Shown here one piece after another: positions 53,269 to 62,282 of a stretch of 64,000 nucleotides of DNA. The notes below the pieces were generated by a model. That model saw nothing but the letters and a program-made list of their open reading frames with translations. It was not told where the DNA came from and did not search any database. Origin of the DNA: Pedobacter sp. PAMC26386. Its GTDB lineage: Bacteria > Bacteroidota > Bacteroidia > Sphingobacteriales > Sphingobacteriaceae. The stretch's first letter is position 1. Each line of letters begins with the position of its first letter. Made by a program: the position numbers and the translations under genes. The stretch spans positions 3,063,067 to 3,127,066 of the forward strand of contig CP060294.1 in the NCBI GenBank assembly GCA_014302835.1. The letters run 5' to 3'.

Positions 53269-54048
53269 TTAATGATTAAATAAACTATCGAAGTTTTGCT
53301 GTGCAACAATTTCCTTTGTTAATTTTTCCATATGCTGATAGACATTCCGGTAAACATAACCGCCCATACTAATCCGCTTTACACCAAACTCCTGCAATGA
53401 TTTAAACCCGGGTAACCCTGGCATACACATCACATGGAGCGGAAGCTTAGTGAACTGAACAATTGCAGAGATATCATCTTCTTTGACTATAAAAGGTAAA
53501 AACATTCCATCCACATTTGCCGTCTCATATAGTTTGATCCTCTTTTTAGTTTCTTGTAGCGGATCAGACAAACCTAAAATATAAGCATCGCAGCGTACAT
53601 TCATATAAATCTCCGCACCCTCACTTTTCAGTGCATCAGTTATCTTTCTTAATTTGTCAGTAAACAATCCGGCATCCTGAATTATCCGTTTAGTCCCTTT
53701 GACTAAAGAATCTTCGATATTGATTCCAGCCACACCTAAATCAATTAATTTCAGTATGTTGGAAATTATCTTTTCCGCAGTATCCCCATATCCTGCCTCC
53801 AGATCTACAGAAACTGGTAGTTTAACAGATTTCATGATTCTTTTTATGATAAAAAGATAATCATTGAAAGGCATATCCTCCCCATCTTCATAGCCTAAAC
53901 TTTGAGCAACTGCGACACTAGAAGTTGCAATTGCCCCAAACCCAGCCTGTTCATAAAGCAACGCACTCTGAACGTTCCATACATTGCCTATCAAAAGCAA
54001 ATTCTTCTGGTAATGGAGATCTCTAAATTTTTCAAACGATGAAGCCAT
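53269..54048 (-). CDS. Isocitrate lyase/PEP mutase-family protein
   Basis: A 259-residue single-domain TIM-barrel protein with GNVWNVQSALLYEQAGFGAIATSS at the N-terminus, VSVDLEAGYGD near residue 78, GINIEDS near residue 108 (acidic Mg site) and a VRCDAY strand near residue 152. This is the short PEP-mutase/oxaloacetate-lyase-like group. The true isocitrate-lyase KKCGH motif is absent, so isocitrate lyase activity is unlikely; C-C bond lyase activity on a small 2-oxo acid or ester is plausible. It heads the operon with ada and is divergent from a GyrI-like gene. Confidence 0.85.
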   Translation of the reverse strand: MASSFEKFRDLHYQKNLLLIGNVWNVQSALLYEQAGFGAIATSSVAVAQSLGYEDGEDMPFNDYLFIIKRIMKSVKLPVSVDLEAGYGDTAEKIISNILKLIDLGVAGINIEDSLVKGTKRIIQDAGLFTDKLRKITDALKSEGAEIYMNVRCDAYILGLSDPLQETKKRIKLYETANVDGMFLPFIVKEDDISAIVQFTKLPLHVMCMPGLPGFKSLQEFGVKRISMGGYVYRNVYQHMEKLTKEIVAQQNFDSLFNH

Positions 54049-54091
54049 AATTTCAATTCTAATTCAGGATAAAAGTAGTGCATAAACATAA

Positions 54092-54179
54092 GTCGTTACA
54101 ACCGAAAAACTGACAACTATTTTTTTCCAGGAATCCTGAATATTTTTTTCAAACCTACTGACATAGGGTTGTCACAACC
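54092..54179. promoter_or_regulatory. Divergent control region: promoter for the PEP-mutase/ada operon and paired ACAACC elements
   Basis: On the minus strand, TTG (54177-54175), 17 nt and TAGGTTTG (54157-54150) make a full-match promoter. Two related sequences, GTCGTTACAACC (54092-54103) and GTTGTCACAACC (54168-54179), flank it, and the second is itself a dyad (GGTTGT-C-ACAACC, 54167-54179) that overlaps the -33 box. The pair looks like an operator for a dimeric regulator. Confidence 0.45.
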
Positions 54180-54210
54180 TCTTCGTTTCTTAGCCTAAAA
54201 TAAAACAACA

Positions 54211-54795
54211 ATGGAAAAATTAGATTTGGCAAAACTATTTAAAACTTATTATTCTGCTGGTAAGGCCCCTGCATTAATCGGCATGGAACATGCAAAGTAC
54301 ATCTCGATTTCGGGCATTGGCGATCCGAATGAGCAACCCTTTGCAGATAAAGTTAAGTCCTTATACGCAATAGCCTATACCATTAAATTCATGCACAAGG
54401 CCATCAAACAGGATTTTGTTGTCGCAAAACTAGAGGCCCTATGGGACCTCAATGCATTCACCCCTCGTACCCACTGGAAATACCGGTTATTAATCCGTAT
54501 ACCGGACTATATTCAGCAAGAATCACTATTAACAGCAATTGAAGAGGTGATCGCAAAAAAACAATTGCCATTAGCCAAAACAATAGAATTATATACCATG
54601 CGGGAAAAAGATGTAGTACAGATGATGCACACAGGGCCTTTTAGTTCCGAACCTAAAGTGATACAACAACTACATGCTTATATTGAGAAGAAAGGTTTAC
54701 AGAAAACCGGGCTGCATCATGAAATTTATCTCACTGATTTTAGGAGTACACCACCCGAAAAATTAAAAACGATATTACGTCAGCCCGTAAAATAG
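54211..54795 (+). CDS. GyrI-like small-molecule-binding domain protein
   Basis: A 194-residue protein of the GyrI/SHS2-like fold without a DNA-binding domain: AKYISISGIGDPNEQPFADKV near residue 28, the WKYRLLIRIPDYI strand near residue 90, and MMHTGPFSSEPKVIQQLHAYIEKKGL near residue 130, which is the typical GyrI-like core. Proteins of this group bind small organic molecules, and some hydrolyse electrophiles; neither can be shown here. It is divergent from the PEP-mutase/ada operon and may answer the same chemical stress. That link is inferred from context. Confidence 0.82.
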   Translation: MEKLDLAKLFKTYYSAGKAPALIGMEHAKYISISGIGDPNEQPFADKVKSLYAIAYTIKFMHKAIKQDFVVAKLEALWDLNAFTPRTHWKYRLLIRIPDYIQQESLLTAIEEVIAKKQLPLAKTIELYTMREKDVVQMMHTGPFSSEPKVIQQLHAYIEKKGLQKTGLHHEIYLTDFRSTPPEKLKTILRQPVK

Positions 54796-54799
54796 GTTG

Positions 54800-55066
54800 T
54801 TAAAAGTTAGCCTGACCAGGCTTAATATCCTCTACCAGATGTGCGGTTAGCCAACCTCTGAACAGATCAGTATTTTCTGCTCTGTGGTGAATAATTTTTC
54901 CGTCTTTTAGTAAAATAGTAAAGATATCTACCGCACATATAAATTTACGCAACAAGTGTGCGGGATATTCAAATCCCGGATACGTATCCGTAGCATTATT
55001 CATCCTTCTCTCAATTTTCAAAACTAAACTCTTTATCATCGTGTAAATAGTCAATTGATTAATCAT
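54800..55066 (-). CDS. Small hypothetical protein
   Basis: The longest ATG start at 55066 gives 88 residues; ATGs at 55039 (79 residues) or 55003 (67 residues) are also possible. The C-terminal two-thirds (YPAHLLRKFICAVDIFTILL, KDGKIIHHRAENTDLFRGWL, VEDIKPG) look like a folded domain, with KDG and an acidic/aromatic pattern. I do not recognise a family. It is convergent with the GyrI-like gene (4-bp gap), and two structured DNA elements lie just upstream of it. Confidence 0.5.
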   Translation of the reverse strand: MINQLTIYTMIKSLVLKIERRMNNATDTYPGFEYPAHLLRKFICAVDIFTILLKDGKIIHHRAENTDLFRGWLTAHLVEDIKPGQANF

Positions 55067-55067
55067 A

Positions 55068-55122
55068 AATACAGGGATTCGAAATATAGCGACCAGTAGG
55101 TGCTATATTTCAAACCTGTATT
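55068..55122. repeat. Compound inverted repeat upstream of the small hypothetical gene
   Basis: Outer arms AATACAGG (55068-55075) and CCTGTATT (55115-55122) enclose inner arms GAAATATAGC (55081-55090) and GCTATATTTC (55102-55111) with an 11-nt loop. All arms match perfectly. It could be an operator, an RNA hairpin in the leader of the 54800-55066 gene, or the end of the LuxR transcript. Confidence 0.65.
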
Positions 55123-55170
55123 TCAAAACACCCCCAAGAGGTTAATACCTATTCACAAAACTCGTCACAT

Positions 55171-55227
55171 CGTATTGAAAACCCAATACGTAAAAACAAG
55201 TAAATTGAATACGTAAAACAGCGTATT
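55171..55227. repeat. Cluster of four CGTATT half-sites
   Basis: Half-sites lie at 55171-55176 (CGTATT), 55185-55190 (AATACG), 55208-55213 (AATACG) and 55222-55227 (CGTATT). The first pair is a dyad CGTATTG-N6-CAATACG, the second pair an inverted dyad AATACG-N8-CGTATT, and the middle two share AATACGTAAAA. It lies 37 bp downstream of the LuxR-type gene and about 105 bp upstream of the small gene. Confidence 0.6.
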
Positions 55228-55263
55228 TTATAAATAGCACATCATTTAAACGGGGTTGTGAAA

Positions 55264-56184
55264 TTACGCGTTGAGTTTATTGATCAGCTCCACTTTATTA
55301 GAGACACCAACTTTGATGAAAATATTTTGGACGTGCTTAGATACCGTCCGCTCAGATATAAACAGCTCTTCGGCAATAGATTTATACTTTAATCCTTTAT
55401 CTATCAATTTTACAATGCCCGTTTCTCTAGCTGTTAAATTATAGAGTTTACAATTCAACTCATAACTTTCTTCTTGCATAACCATTACTGTGTTCATCTC
55501 CTGAAGTAATTTATATTCGGCTTTTGATCCTTTAATGGACTGCCGGATATAAATCAGGGTCATAATACAAAAACCACTATTACAAACCAGTACTTCTACA
55601 ATCTGACTACTATCCAGGTAAACTATAACCGGCAAAATTGACCAGGGTAAAACAGCACAGCAGACTATAACTGCATGTATTATATTTTCACTGTTTACAT
55701 TCTCCCGCAGTTTTTCATATACTTCTTTAAAAATGACGAAGACAAAATATCCCCCGTATAACATTGGAATAAATAGCCCCCTCTGGCTGGCCTTATCTAT
55801 ATCCCCATCCATAGAATAACCAATCACTAAAAAAATCAAGAATGGAAGAATGATGAATATAAGGGTTCCATAAAGGGCAAGAAACCGAAGCTTATGCAGG
55901 TCATATGCTTTATAAAAATAGTAAGGAATGTATGCAGCCATCAAAAAACCACTGCCATAAGCAATAATATTCTGAAAAATAATTGGTAGTGGAATATGCG
56001 GGTCCGGTAAAAGATTCGCTCCAACATTATACCCCAGCAATAGCAGCAGCAGGATCAAATAGAGCAACCTCTTTTTATCTTGTGGTCTGCTTAAGTAGTA
56101 GATAAACTGAAAAAAGAGAATAAGACATTCGAATAACACAAAAACGAAGGTCAACAGCTCCATTTCTGTACCAAAGACTAGCAT
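55264..56184 (-). CDS. Membrane-bound LuxR-type transcriptional regulator
   Basis: A 306-residue protein. About seven hydrophobic helices fill residues 10-215 (for example LLYLILLLLLLGYNVGANLL and LRFLALYGTLIFIILPFLIFLV), followed by a short linker and a LuxR-type helix-turn-helix (about 245-305: LTARETGIVKLIDKGLKYKSIAEEL, ISERTVSKHVQNIF). An ATG at 56163 is an alternative start. A polytopic membrane part joined directly to a LuxR domain suggests a one-component membrane sensor. It lies 32 bp after the Gfo/Idh/MocA operon and may regulate it. Confidence 0.85.
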   Translation of the reverse strand: MLVFGTEMELLTFVFVLFECLILFFQFIYYLSRPQDKKRLLYLILLLLLLGYNVGANLLPDPHIPLPIIFQNIIAYGSGFLMAAYIPYYFYKAYDLHKLRFLALYGTLIFIILPFLIFLVIGYSMDGDIDKASQRGLFIPMLYGGYFVFVIFKEVYEKLRENVNSENIIHAVIVCCAVLPWSILPVIVYLDSSQIVEVLVCNSGFCIMTLIYIRQSIKGSKAEYKLLQEMNTVMVMQEESYELNCKLYNLTARETGIVKLIDKGLKYKSIAEELFISERTVSKHVQNIFIKVGVSNKVELINKLNA

Positions 56185-56216
56185 ACGACGGGTTGATTAA
56201 TGTGATTAATTTGCAG

Positions 56217-57308
56217 CTAAGCTAAGGAAAGCATAACTATTTTTCCCGTTCGAACTGATTCATCACACGCAAATGCAATTTTCAAACTATTTATGGCGTC
56301 ATTTGTAGGCTCCGTCAAATCAATATCCTCCAAAATTGACTTCAAAAAATAGCGTTGTTCCCGGTTGCAAAGCTCCTGATGATCTGGTTCATCAGTCAAA
56401 TCAATCCAGGTATCTTTTTTCGTAAAATGATCATTACGATCTAAATCTGCATAATGAACCCTGATAGATTCAGTTTTGGTATGTGCAGCTATTGAAGAAG
56501 AATTCCCTGCACTTCCTGCATCTTTTGCCACAATTGAAACTGAGCCTTTTGGCCCGATTACATCTTTAATAAAAAAGGCAGTTTCACTGATCATCGGCCC
56601 CCAGCCTGATTCATACCAACCTACTGAACCATCTTCAAACCGAATCTGCAACTGTCCATAGTTATAAGTATTCTCCTCGATATCCGGTGTAAGTCTTGCC
56701 CCTATCGCACTTACCTGAATAGGTTTTGAGCGGGTCATCTGACACATCACATCAATATAATGTACACCACAGTCTACTATCGGACTCAAACTTTTCAACA
56801 AATTGCGATGCACGGTCCATTTCGCTCCCTGGCTTTGCTGATTTAAGTTCATCCGCATCACTAGTGGTTTACCCATTTCTGAAGACAATTCAATAAATTT
56901 CTGCCATGAAGGATGATACCGTAAAATATAACCAACTACTAATTTCTTTCCAAGCTTTTTTGCAACCGCAGCAACACGCTCCGCCCCCTCAATTGAATCA
57001 GCCAGCGGTTTTTCTATAAATACATGACAGCCACTTTCCATGGCCTTAACTGCAAATTCTTCATGTGTATCCGGATAAGTAGAAATACAAACGGCATCTG
57101 GAGCCGTCAATTCCAAAGCTTCCTCATAATTATCGAAAAGCGGGTACACACCTCCCAGTTTCTCATTTAACACAACTTTACTATTTCCTGTTGAGACTAG
57201 CCCACAGATTTCAAACCCAGCTAAAGTATGGTAAGCGGTAGCATGGGAAGACCCCATGTTACCGCAACCTACCACCAGTACTTTCAAATTCTTTTTTTCC
57301 AAAGACAT
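56217..57308 (-). CDS. Gfo/Idh/MocA-family oxidoreductase (cytoplasmic)
   Basis: The frame opens with TTG at 57314; the ATG at 57308 (363 residues) is preferred. The Rossmann domain has VLVVGCGNMGSSHATAYH (about 10-27) and CISTYPDTHEEFAVKAMESG. The catalytic-region motif EKPLAD follows near residue 96, and the C-terminal domain has VDCGVHYIDVM near residue 177. No signal peptide is present, unlike the two paralogues in this cluster, so this member works in the cytoplasm. It follows the Tat-exported paralogue by 11 bp. Substrate unknown; a keto-sugar or its reduction product is likely. Confidence 0.9.
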   Translation of the reverse strand: MSLEKKNLKVLVVGCGNMGSSHATAYHTLAGFEICGLVSTGNSKVVLNEKLGGVYPLFDNYEEALELTAPDAVCISTYPDTHEEFAVKAMESGCHVFIEKPLADSIEGAERVAAVAKKLGKKLVVGYILRYHPSWQKFIELSSEMGKPLVMRMNLNQQSQGAKWTVHRNLLKSLSPIVDCGVHYIDVMCQMTRSKPIQVSAIGARLTPDIEENTYNYGQLQIRFEDGSVGWYESGWGPMISETAFFIKDVIGPKGSVSIVAKDAGSAGNSSSIAAHTKTESIRVHYADLDRNDHFTKKDTWIDLTDEPDHQELCNREQRYFLKSILEDIDLTEPTNDAINSLKIAFACDESVRTGKIVMLSLA

Positions 57309-57319
57309 TTTCAATCAAA

Positions 57320-58777
57320 CTAAGCTCCTAAACTCCATCCTTTACGGTATTCCCTTTTGATATATTGATTTACCTCATCAAAATTTGTGACTCTTAAATT
57401 TTGTTTATCCCACAGCAATTTAATATCTCTTCCCGGATAATCAAACCCGGATCCACCGGCTTTTGCTTTTTGTATTTCCGTCCCTCTGATAGCTAAATTT
57501 GCAATCAAAAGCGTTTCAGTGAGCGGGCCTGCAATCTCAAACGGAGAACTTAACTGTATTTTGCCATAACCAGCAATAGCAGCTTCTGCCCATTGCCAGT
57601 AGTGACCATCCACACCTCCTTTTACTCTTTCCACTCTCTGTTTAGTATGCACCTCATTGTTGCGCGACAAAGGCAGAAGTCTAGGATTCGAGCCATAAAC
57701 ATCACACATCATTTTCCCTTTTGTCCCCTCAAATAAAACACCGTTGGTTCCAAAACTCTCATTTGCGCCTAACTCTTCCGGACGTGCAGGTTTAATCCCT
57801 CCGTCCATCCAGTGGATCTGTAAATTATCTTTTGTTTTCTTTGTTTTCTCAAATGTCATAATCACATGACTGGAAGGAGGGCAGCTATCCGGGAAATAAC
57901 CACGTTTAAATTCATCCACATAAATACTTCCAACACTGCATTGTACGTCAATCGGTGTACTCAACCCTAATACCCTGAAAGGAGGTTCAACCAAGTGACA
58001 GCCCATATCCCCGATCGCACCCGTTCCATAATCCCACCAGCCTCTCCAGTTAAAAGGAACCAATTTTTCTATATACGGTTTACTCGGTGCACTACCTAAC
58101 CAAAGATCCCAGTCCAGCTCTTTTGGAACTACTCCATTAGTAGAAGGCCACGAAATCCCCTGTGGCCAGATCGGGCGGTCTGTCCAGCAATAAACCGTAT
58201 GTACTTTACCAATCACCCCATCATCACACCAATCCTGCAATTGTCTTACCCCATCTCCAGACGCACCCTGGTTCCCCATTTGTGTAACTACACGGTAACG
58301 GCTTGCCGCTTCAGTTAATTTACGCGCTTCATAAATATCATGAGACAAAGGCTTTTCTACATACACATGTTTCCCCAGTTGCATTGCAGCCATTGCAATC
58401 ATCGCATGGTTATGATCTGGTGTTGAAACTACCACTCCATCAATATTTTTCCCTTCTTTGTCCAGCATCTCCCGGTAATCCTTATAATATTTTGCTTTCG
58501 GGAAGTTTTTAACAGAAACTGCCGCCCTTCTTTCATCCACGTCGCAGAGAAAAGCAATGTCCGCTTTACCACCTTTATAGATGTTATTTAAATTGCTTTC
58601 CCCTTTTCCACCAACCCCAACACCGGCAACCATTAAACGATCGCTAGGTGCTAAAAACCCCTTCCCACCTAAAACATGTCTGGGTACAATCATAAAGGCC
58701 GCTGCTGCAATAGCAGAATTCCGAATAAAGCCTCTTCTTGAATTATCTGTAGCCGAACCTTCTTTTTCTTCAGTCAT
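57320..58777 (-). CDS. Gfo/Idh/MocA-family oxidoreductase, Tat-exported
   Basis: A 485-residue protein. The N-terminus has the twin-arginine motif SRRGFIRN (about 14-21) followed by a hydrophobic run and PRHVLGG, a Tat signal, so it is exported folded with NAD(P) bound. The Rossmann part has VAGVGVGGKGESNLNN and the EKPLSHDIYEARK motif (near residue 142). The C-terminal domain has GWWDYGTGAIGDMGCHLVE near residue 250. It resembles the oxidoreductases that oxidise glycosides at C3 in the periplasm. It sits between the DUF1080 protein and the cytoplasmic paralogue in one minus-strand operon. Confidence 0.92.
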   Translation of the reverse strand: MTEEKEGSATDNSRRGFIRNSAIAAAAFMIVPRHVLGGKGFLAPSDRLMVAGVGVGGKGESNLNNIYKGGKADIAFLCDVDERRAAVSVKNFPKAKYYKDYREMLDKEGKNIDGVVVSTPDHNHAMIAMAAMQLGKHVYVEKPLSHDIYEARKLTEAASRYRVVTQMGNQGASGDGVRQLQDWCDDGVIGKVHTVYCWTDRPIWPQGISWPSTNGVVPKELDWDLWLGSAPSKPYIEKLVPFNWRGWWDYGTGAIGDMGCHLVEPPFRVLGLSTPIDVQCSVGSIYVDEFKRGYFPDSCPPSSHVIMTFEKTKKTKDNLQIHWMDGGIKPARPEELGANESFGTNGVLFEGTKGKMMCDVYGSNPRLLPLSRNNEVHTKQRVERVKGGVDGHYWQWAEAAIAGYGKIQLSSPFEIAGPLTETLLIANLAIRGTEIQKAKAGGSGFDYPGRDIKLLWDKQNLRVTNFDEVNQYIKREYRKGWSLGA

Positions 58778-58820
58778 AAATTTGTTCTTTTAAGCGCCTG
58801 TATAAACAGGTCATAATTTT

Positions 58821-61800
58821 TTATTTACCTAAATCTTTGATCCTTATATTCTTGAATTGTACCGGAGAACCATGTCCAAGAAAGCCGATGTGTCCGCTGG
58901 CCCTTAACAATCCAGGATGTTGCTTCCCATCAGCAGCCCCGTTTTTGCGGGCATCTGTAATATCTGCATCCAAAATAACTGTCCCATTTAAAATCACCTT
59001 AATCTTAGGCCCTTTAACAATGACTTCTTCATAATTCCACTCTCCAACAGGTTTCAAAAAGCCCCTTTTAGCCGGTATTGTCCCATAGATAGAACCATGA
59101 TACTGATAAACATGCAAGTCTTTATAAATCGGTGCATCATTATCAAGAATTTGCAATTCCATCCCTTCATAGGCGGCATCACCCTCTAGCGGAGCTCTGA
59201 TTCCTAACCCATTGTTCGCACCCGGGCTCAATTGAAATTCAAATCGGAATACAAAATTGCTATACTCCTCTTTGGTGAATAAATTACCACCAGAACCTTT
59301 TCCAGGTTTTGGACGAATCGCAATATTTCCATCTTCAATCACATAATCAGTTGTATTTCCCATCCAGTTATGCATATTGGTTCCGTCAAACAGTACCTTA
59401 AAACCTTCTTTTTTTTCTGCTAAACTTAATTCAAATGGTTTCACACGTGGAATTTCCCGGATATAAACATCACGATAAGCCACCGGCGATCCATGTGCCT
59501 GCAATTCAATCTGCTCTTCTGCAAAAATCGGCAGGTTTCTGTCCCAGTAATTTTCAAGAATCACGTTATCCGTCACCAGTACACCGTTCAGATACACCGT
59601 CACCCGGTCACCTTTCATTAGAATACGAAAGGTATTCCACTCATCCAGTTTATTATCAGCAACTTTTAAAGGTTTGCTCTCGTTAACCTGGTTGTTATAT
59701 AAACCACCTGAACCAACCTGGGCGCCATCTTTGATCCTTGCATTATCCCAAATCTGAACTTGCGGTGATCCACGTAGATAAATCCCCGCATCCCCCTTCT
59801 GTTTATGGTCATCAATAATTTTCCAGTCTACCAGCATTTCAAAATCGCCATATTTTTTAACCGTTGCCAGATTATTTCCATGGCTCATAAACAGCAGTTC
59901 ACCATTAACTACTTTCCAGCTATCCAGCATTTCAGCATTTGCCTTTTCTTGTGCAGCAGCTAATTCTTTAGGCTCCATTTTTGCCCTTTTAATCGGATCT
60001 TCCACTAAACCTTTCCAGCCCGTCAGATCCTTTCCATTAAACAAGGCTACGAAACCTTCTCCCTGTGGCATTTCCGCCAGATACTTCCGGATCGCTTCTT
60101 TCTCATACTGGCTATCCCCGCCTTTCAGCATAAGCATAGTTTTTTCTAATAAACCTTTCACCAGTACACCATGATACGATTTATCGGCCAATGCAACATT
60201 CATCACTGTATTTGCAGCAGTTAGCTGTAATGCAGGGTCGTCCAGATATTTTCCAGCAAAGATTAACGCATTAAATGATTTAGCATTTTCAACCTCTTTT
60301 AAGATCTGATTTTGCTGTATAGATGTTTTTGCCAGGCTCATCGCTTCCCGTAACATTAATAACCGCTGTTCCGCAGGATAATCAGCTTTCCTGACTAATC
60401 CCAGGTATCCTTCCAGCGCCTGGTTAAAAAAGTTAGTATTTTTTGTTTGTTTTGCAATTTGAATCAACTGGCCAGTAGCCCCTGCATCAGCCCAAAAAGA
60501 CAAAGCACTAAGCGCAGCTTTCTGATTTTGCTCATTTCCTGTCTTGAAAGCGTTACTCACTGCCTCTAAAGCTTGACTGCCACCTAAACTAGCCAGCATT
60601 TTATAAAAAAGAGGCTTTTTATCTTCCGGAGCAGCATTCATTTGCTGTAAGAGCTGATTGACTTGCTGATCTCTGTTTCCTGATCCCTCATTAGCCGCAA
60701 TAATTGCATCCTGCACACTAATTAGTGCAGTCTGATCAGAAGTTTCATTTACTAAAGTAAACAATTGACCAAGATCAGCACTGGTAACGATTTGTTTTAA
60801 CGATGCAAACGCTGCTTGTCTAACCTCAGGGTTTTTACTTTTAAGCAGACCAGAAACTGCATTTAACTGATCATTTGCTGCTCGCGATGCCAGTAAATTA
60901 ATCAAAGCGATCTGAAGAGCCGGATTCGCCTTAGGGATAGATTGTGCTAAAACAGCAGGAATACCATCCCCCTTCATTCGTTGAATAGCATCAGAAACTA
61001 CCTGCGCAGTAGCTCCATCACCTTTGCTCATCACCTGCAACAAATTATTCAGAACCTGATTCTGACCAATATTTGTCGCCGCATTGATTGCTGCATATTT
61101 AACAGGTACATCTCTGCTATCTAAATACTTAAGAATAGAAGGTAAAGCCTGTTTTGACTGATTTTCACCCAGCATAGTTATAATTTCTGCTTTGGTCATG
61201 GGATCAGCTTTATCCATTTTGCCAATCCAAAGTTCCGTAGAAACAGGATTTAAATAGGGAGCAGCAAATTTTAATGCCGCAGCACGATACTTCACATTTT
61301 TATCACCGACAGCATCAATCAATATATTTGAGCTCTCATTTTTACGACTGTCCACCAGAATTTTCAAAGCAGCAGAACGCGTAGATACCTGGTTATCTGC
61401 CACTGCATTCTTCAAAATAGATTCAGCAATTTGACCAGATAAGGTATTATTACCATCCTTTAACAACATTTCTGCATAAAGCAAGGCCGATGCTGTCGCA
61501 TTTGTATTTTCAAATTGATAGCCACTTTTTTCGGCAGCTCCGGTCATTATTCTTTCAGAAGAAGGATCAGCAATATTAGCCAATGCATATAAAGCTATTT
61601 TCTGCAAATCTGGATTACTATCTCCTGCTATGGTATTAATAGCACCTGCAGCCTCTTTTAAACGGCTATCACCTAAAGCATTCACAATTGCTAACTGTGC
61701 CGGACCAGTCGCTTTGGCCAAACCCGATAACAAAGCGTTTTTTGAAGCCGGAGAATTGATCTTCACCAGGGCCCTTGCCGCGGCATCTACCAGCTGGACA

Positions 61801-62240
61801 TTAGTCAAAAAAACCTGTAAACAAGGGATTGCACTGTCATCCCCTACCAGCTCCATCTGGCTGATAATAAACGATTTGTTCTGGCTATCAGTTAATGTAC
61901 CTAAAGCCTTACAATAAGCATTGACACTCATCTTTTTCCAGTTTTCCCGGCCAGCTTTACTTACATAAGCAGAATAGCCTCCAACTGCATATTCTAATAA
62001 GGCATTATTCCCTTTTCCCTTGGCGGCCATGCCGCCAATCATCGTTGCATAGCCGTCTTCTCCCATATTGGAGATGTCCTGCATACTGGCATTGAACAGT
62101 TCAGCATTCTGAGCCGGCAACTGTGCATACAAATCTGCAATCCTGGTTTTAACTGTGCGCTGGTCAGTCTTTTCCTGGGCAAAAGCATTGCTTTGCGACA
62201 AGGCAACAGCCAGCAGCATAAAAAATATCTTCTTGATCAT
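58821..62240 (-). CDS. HEAT-repeat protein with two C-terminal DUF1080 (3-keto-disaccharide hydrolase) domains, exported
   Basis: A 1139-residue protein with a signal peptide ending near SNAFAQ. Residues about 130-690 form many HEAT-like helical repeats (for example a SRDVPVKYAAINAATNIG unit and a SKNPEVRQAAFASLKQIV unit). Two DUF1080 domains follow, about 725-930 (ALFNGKDLTGWKG, GDAGIYLRGSPQVQIWDN) and about 943-1138 (VLFDGTNMHNWMG, GANNGLGIRAP, GMELQILDND). DUF1080 proteins cleave 3-keto-glycosides made by Gfo/Idh/MocA enzymes. A tandem pair behind a HEAT scaffold is much larger than the usual single-domain 200-250 residue enzyme. It lies between two Tat-exported oxidoreductases. Confidence 0.9.
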   Translation of the reverse strand: MIKKIFFMLLAVALSQSNAFAQEKTDQRTVKTRIADLYAQLPAQNAELFNASMQDISNMGEDGYATMIGGMAAKGKGNNALLEYAVGGYSAYVSKAGRENWKKMSVNAYCKALGTLTDSQNKSFIISQMELVGDDSAIPCLQVFLTNVQLVDAAARALVKINSPASKNALLSGLAKATGPAQLAIVNALGDSRLKEAAGAINTIAGDSNPDLQKIALYALANIADPSSERIMTGAAEKSGYQFENTNATASALLYAEMLLKDGNNTLSGQIAESILKNAVADNQVSTRSAALKILVDSRKNESSNILIDAVGDKNVKYRAAALKFAAPYLNPVSTELWIGKMDKADPMTKAEIITMLGENQSKQALPSILKYLDSRDVPVKYAAINAATNIGQNQVLNNLLQVMSKGDGATAQVVSDAIQRMKGDGIPAVLAQSIPKANPALQIALINLLASRAANDQLNAVSGLLKSKNPEVRQAAFASLKQIVTSADLGQLFTLVNETSDQTALISVQDAIIAANEGSGNRDQQVNQLLQQMNAAPEDKKPLFYKMLASLGGSQALEAVSNAFKTGNEQNQKAALSALSFWADAGATGQLIQIAKQTKNTNFFNQALEGYLGLVRKADYPAEQRLLMLREAMSLAKTSIQQNQILKEVENAKSFNALIFAGKYLDDPALQLTAANTVMNVALADKSYHGVLVKGLLEKTMLMLKGGDSQYEKEAIRKYLAEMPQGEGFVALFNGKDLTGWKGLVEDPIKRAKMEPKELAAAQEKANAEMLDSWKVVNGELLFMSHGNNLATVKKYGDFEMLVDWKIIDDHKQKGDAGIYLRGSPQVQIWDNARIKDGAQVGSGGLYNNQVNESKPLKVADNKLDEWNTFRILMKGDRVTVYLNGVLVTDNVILENYWDRNLPIFAEEQIELQAHGSPVAYRDVYIREIPRVKPFELSLAEKKEGFKVLFDGTNMHNWMGNTTDYVIEDGNIAIRPKPGKGSGGNLFTKEEYSNFVFRFEFQLSPGANNGLGIRAPLEGDAAYEGMELQILDNDAPIYKDLHVYQYHGSIYGTIPAKRGFLKPVGEWNYEEVIVKGPKIKVILNGTVILDADITDARKNGAADGKQHPGLLRASGHIGFLGHGSPVQFKNIRIKDLGK

Positions 62241-62282
62241 GAGTTGAAATAATAGAATGTTTAACAGAAAGAATGAATTAAT

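Noticed and set aside
55074..55125. tRNA-like fold near the GATTCGAA sequence
   Set aside because: The stems form a nested hairpin, not a cloverleaf, and there is no anticodon arm.
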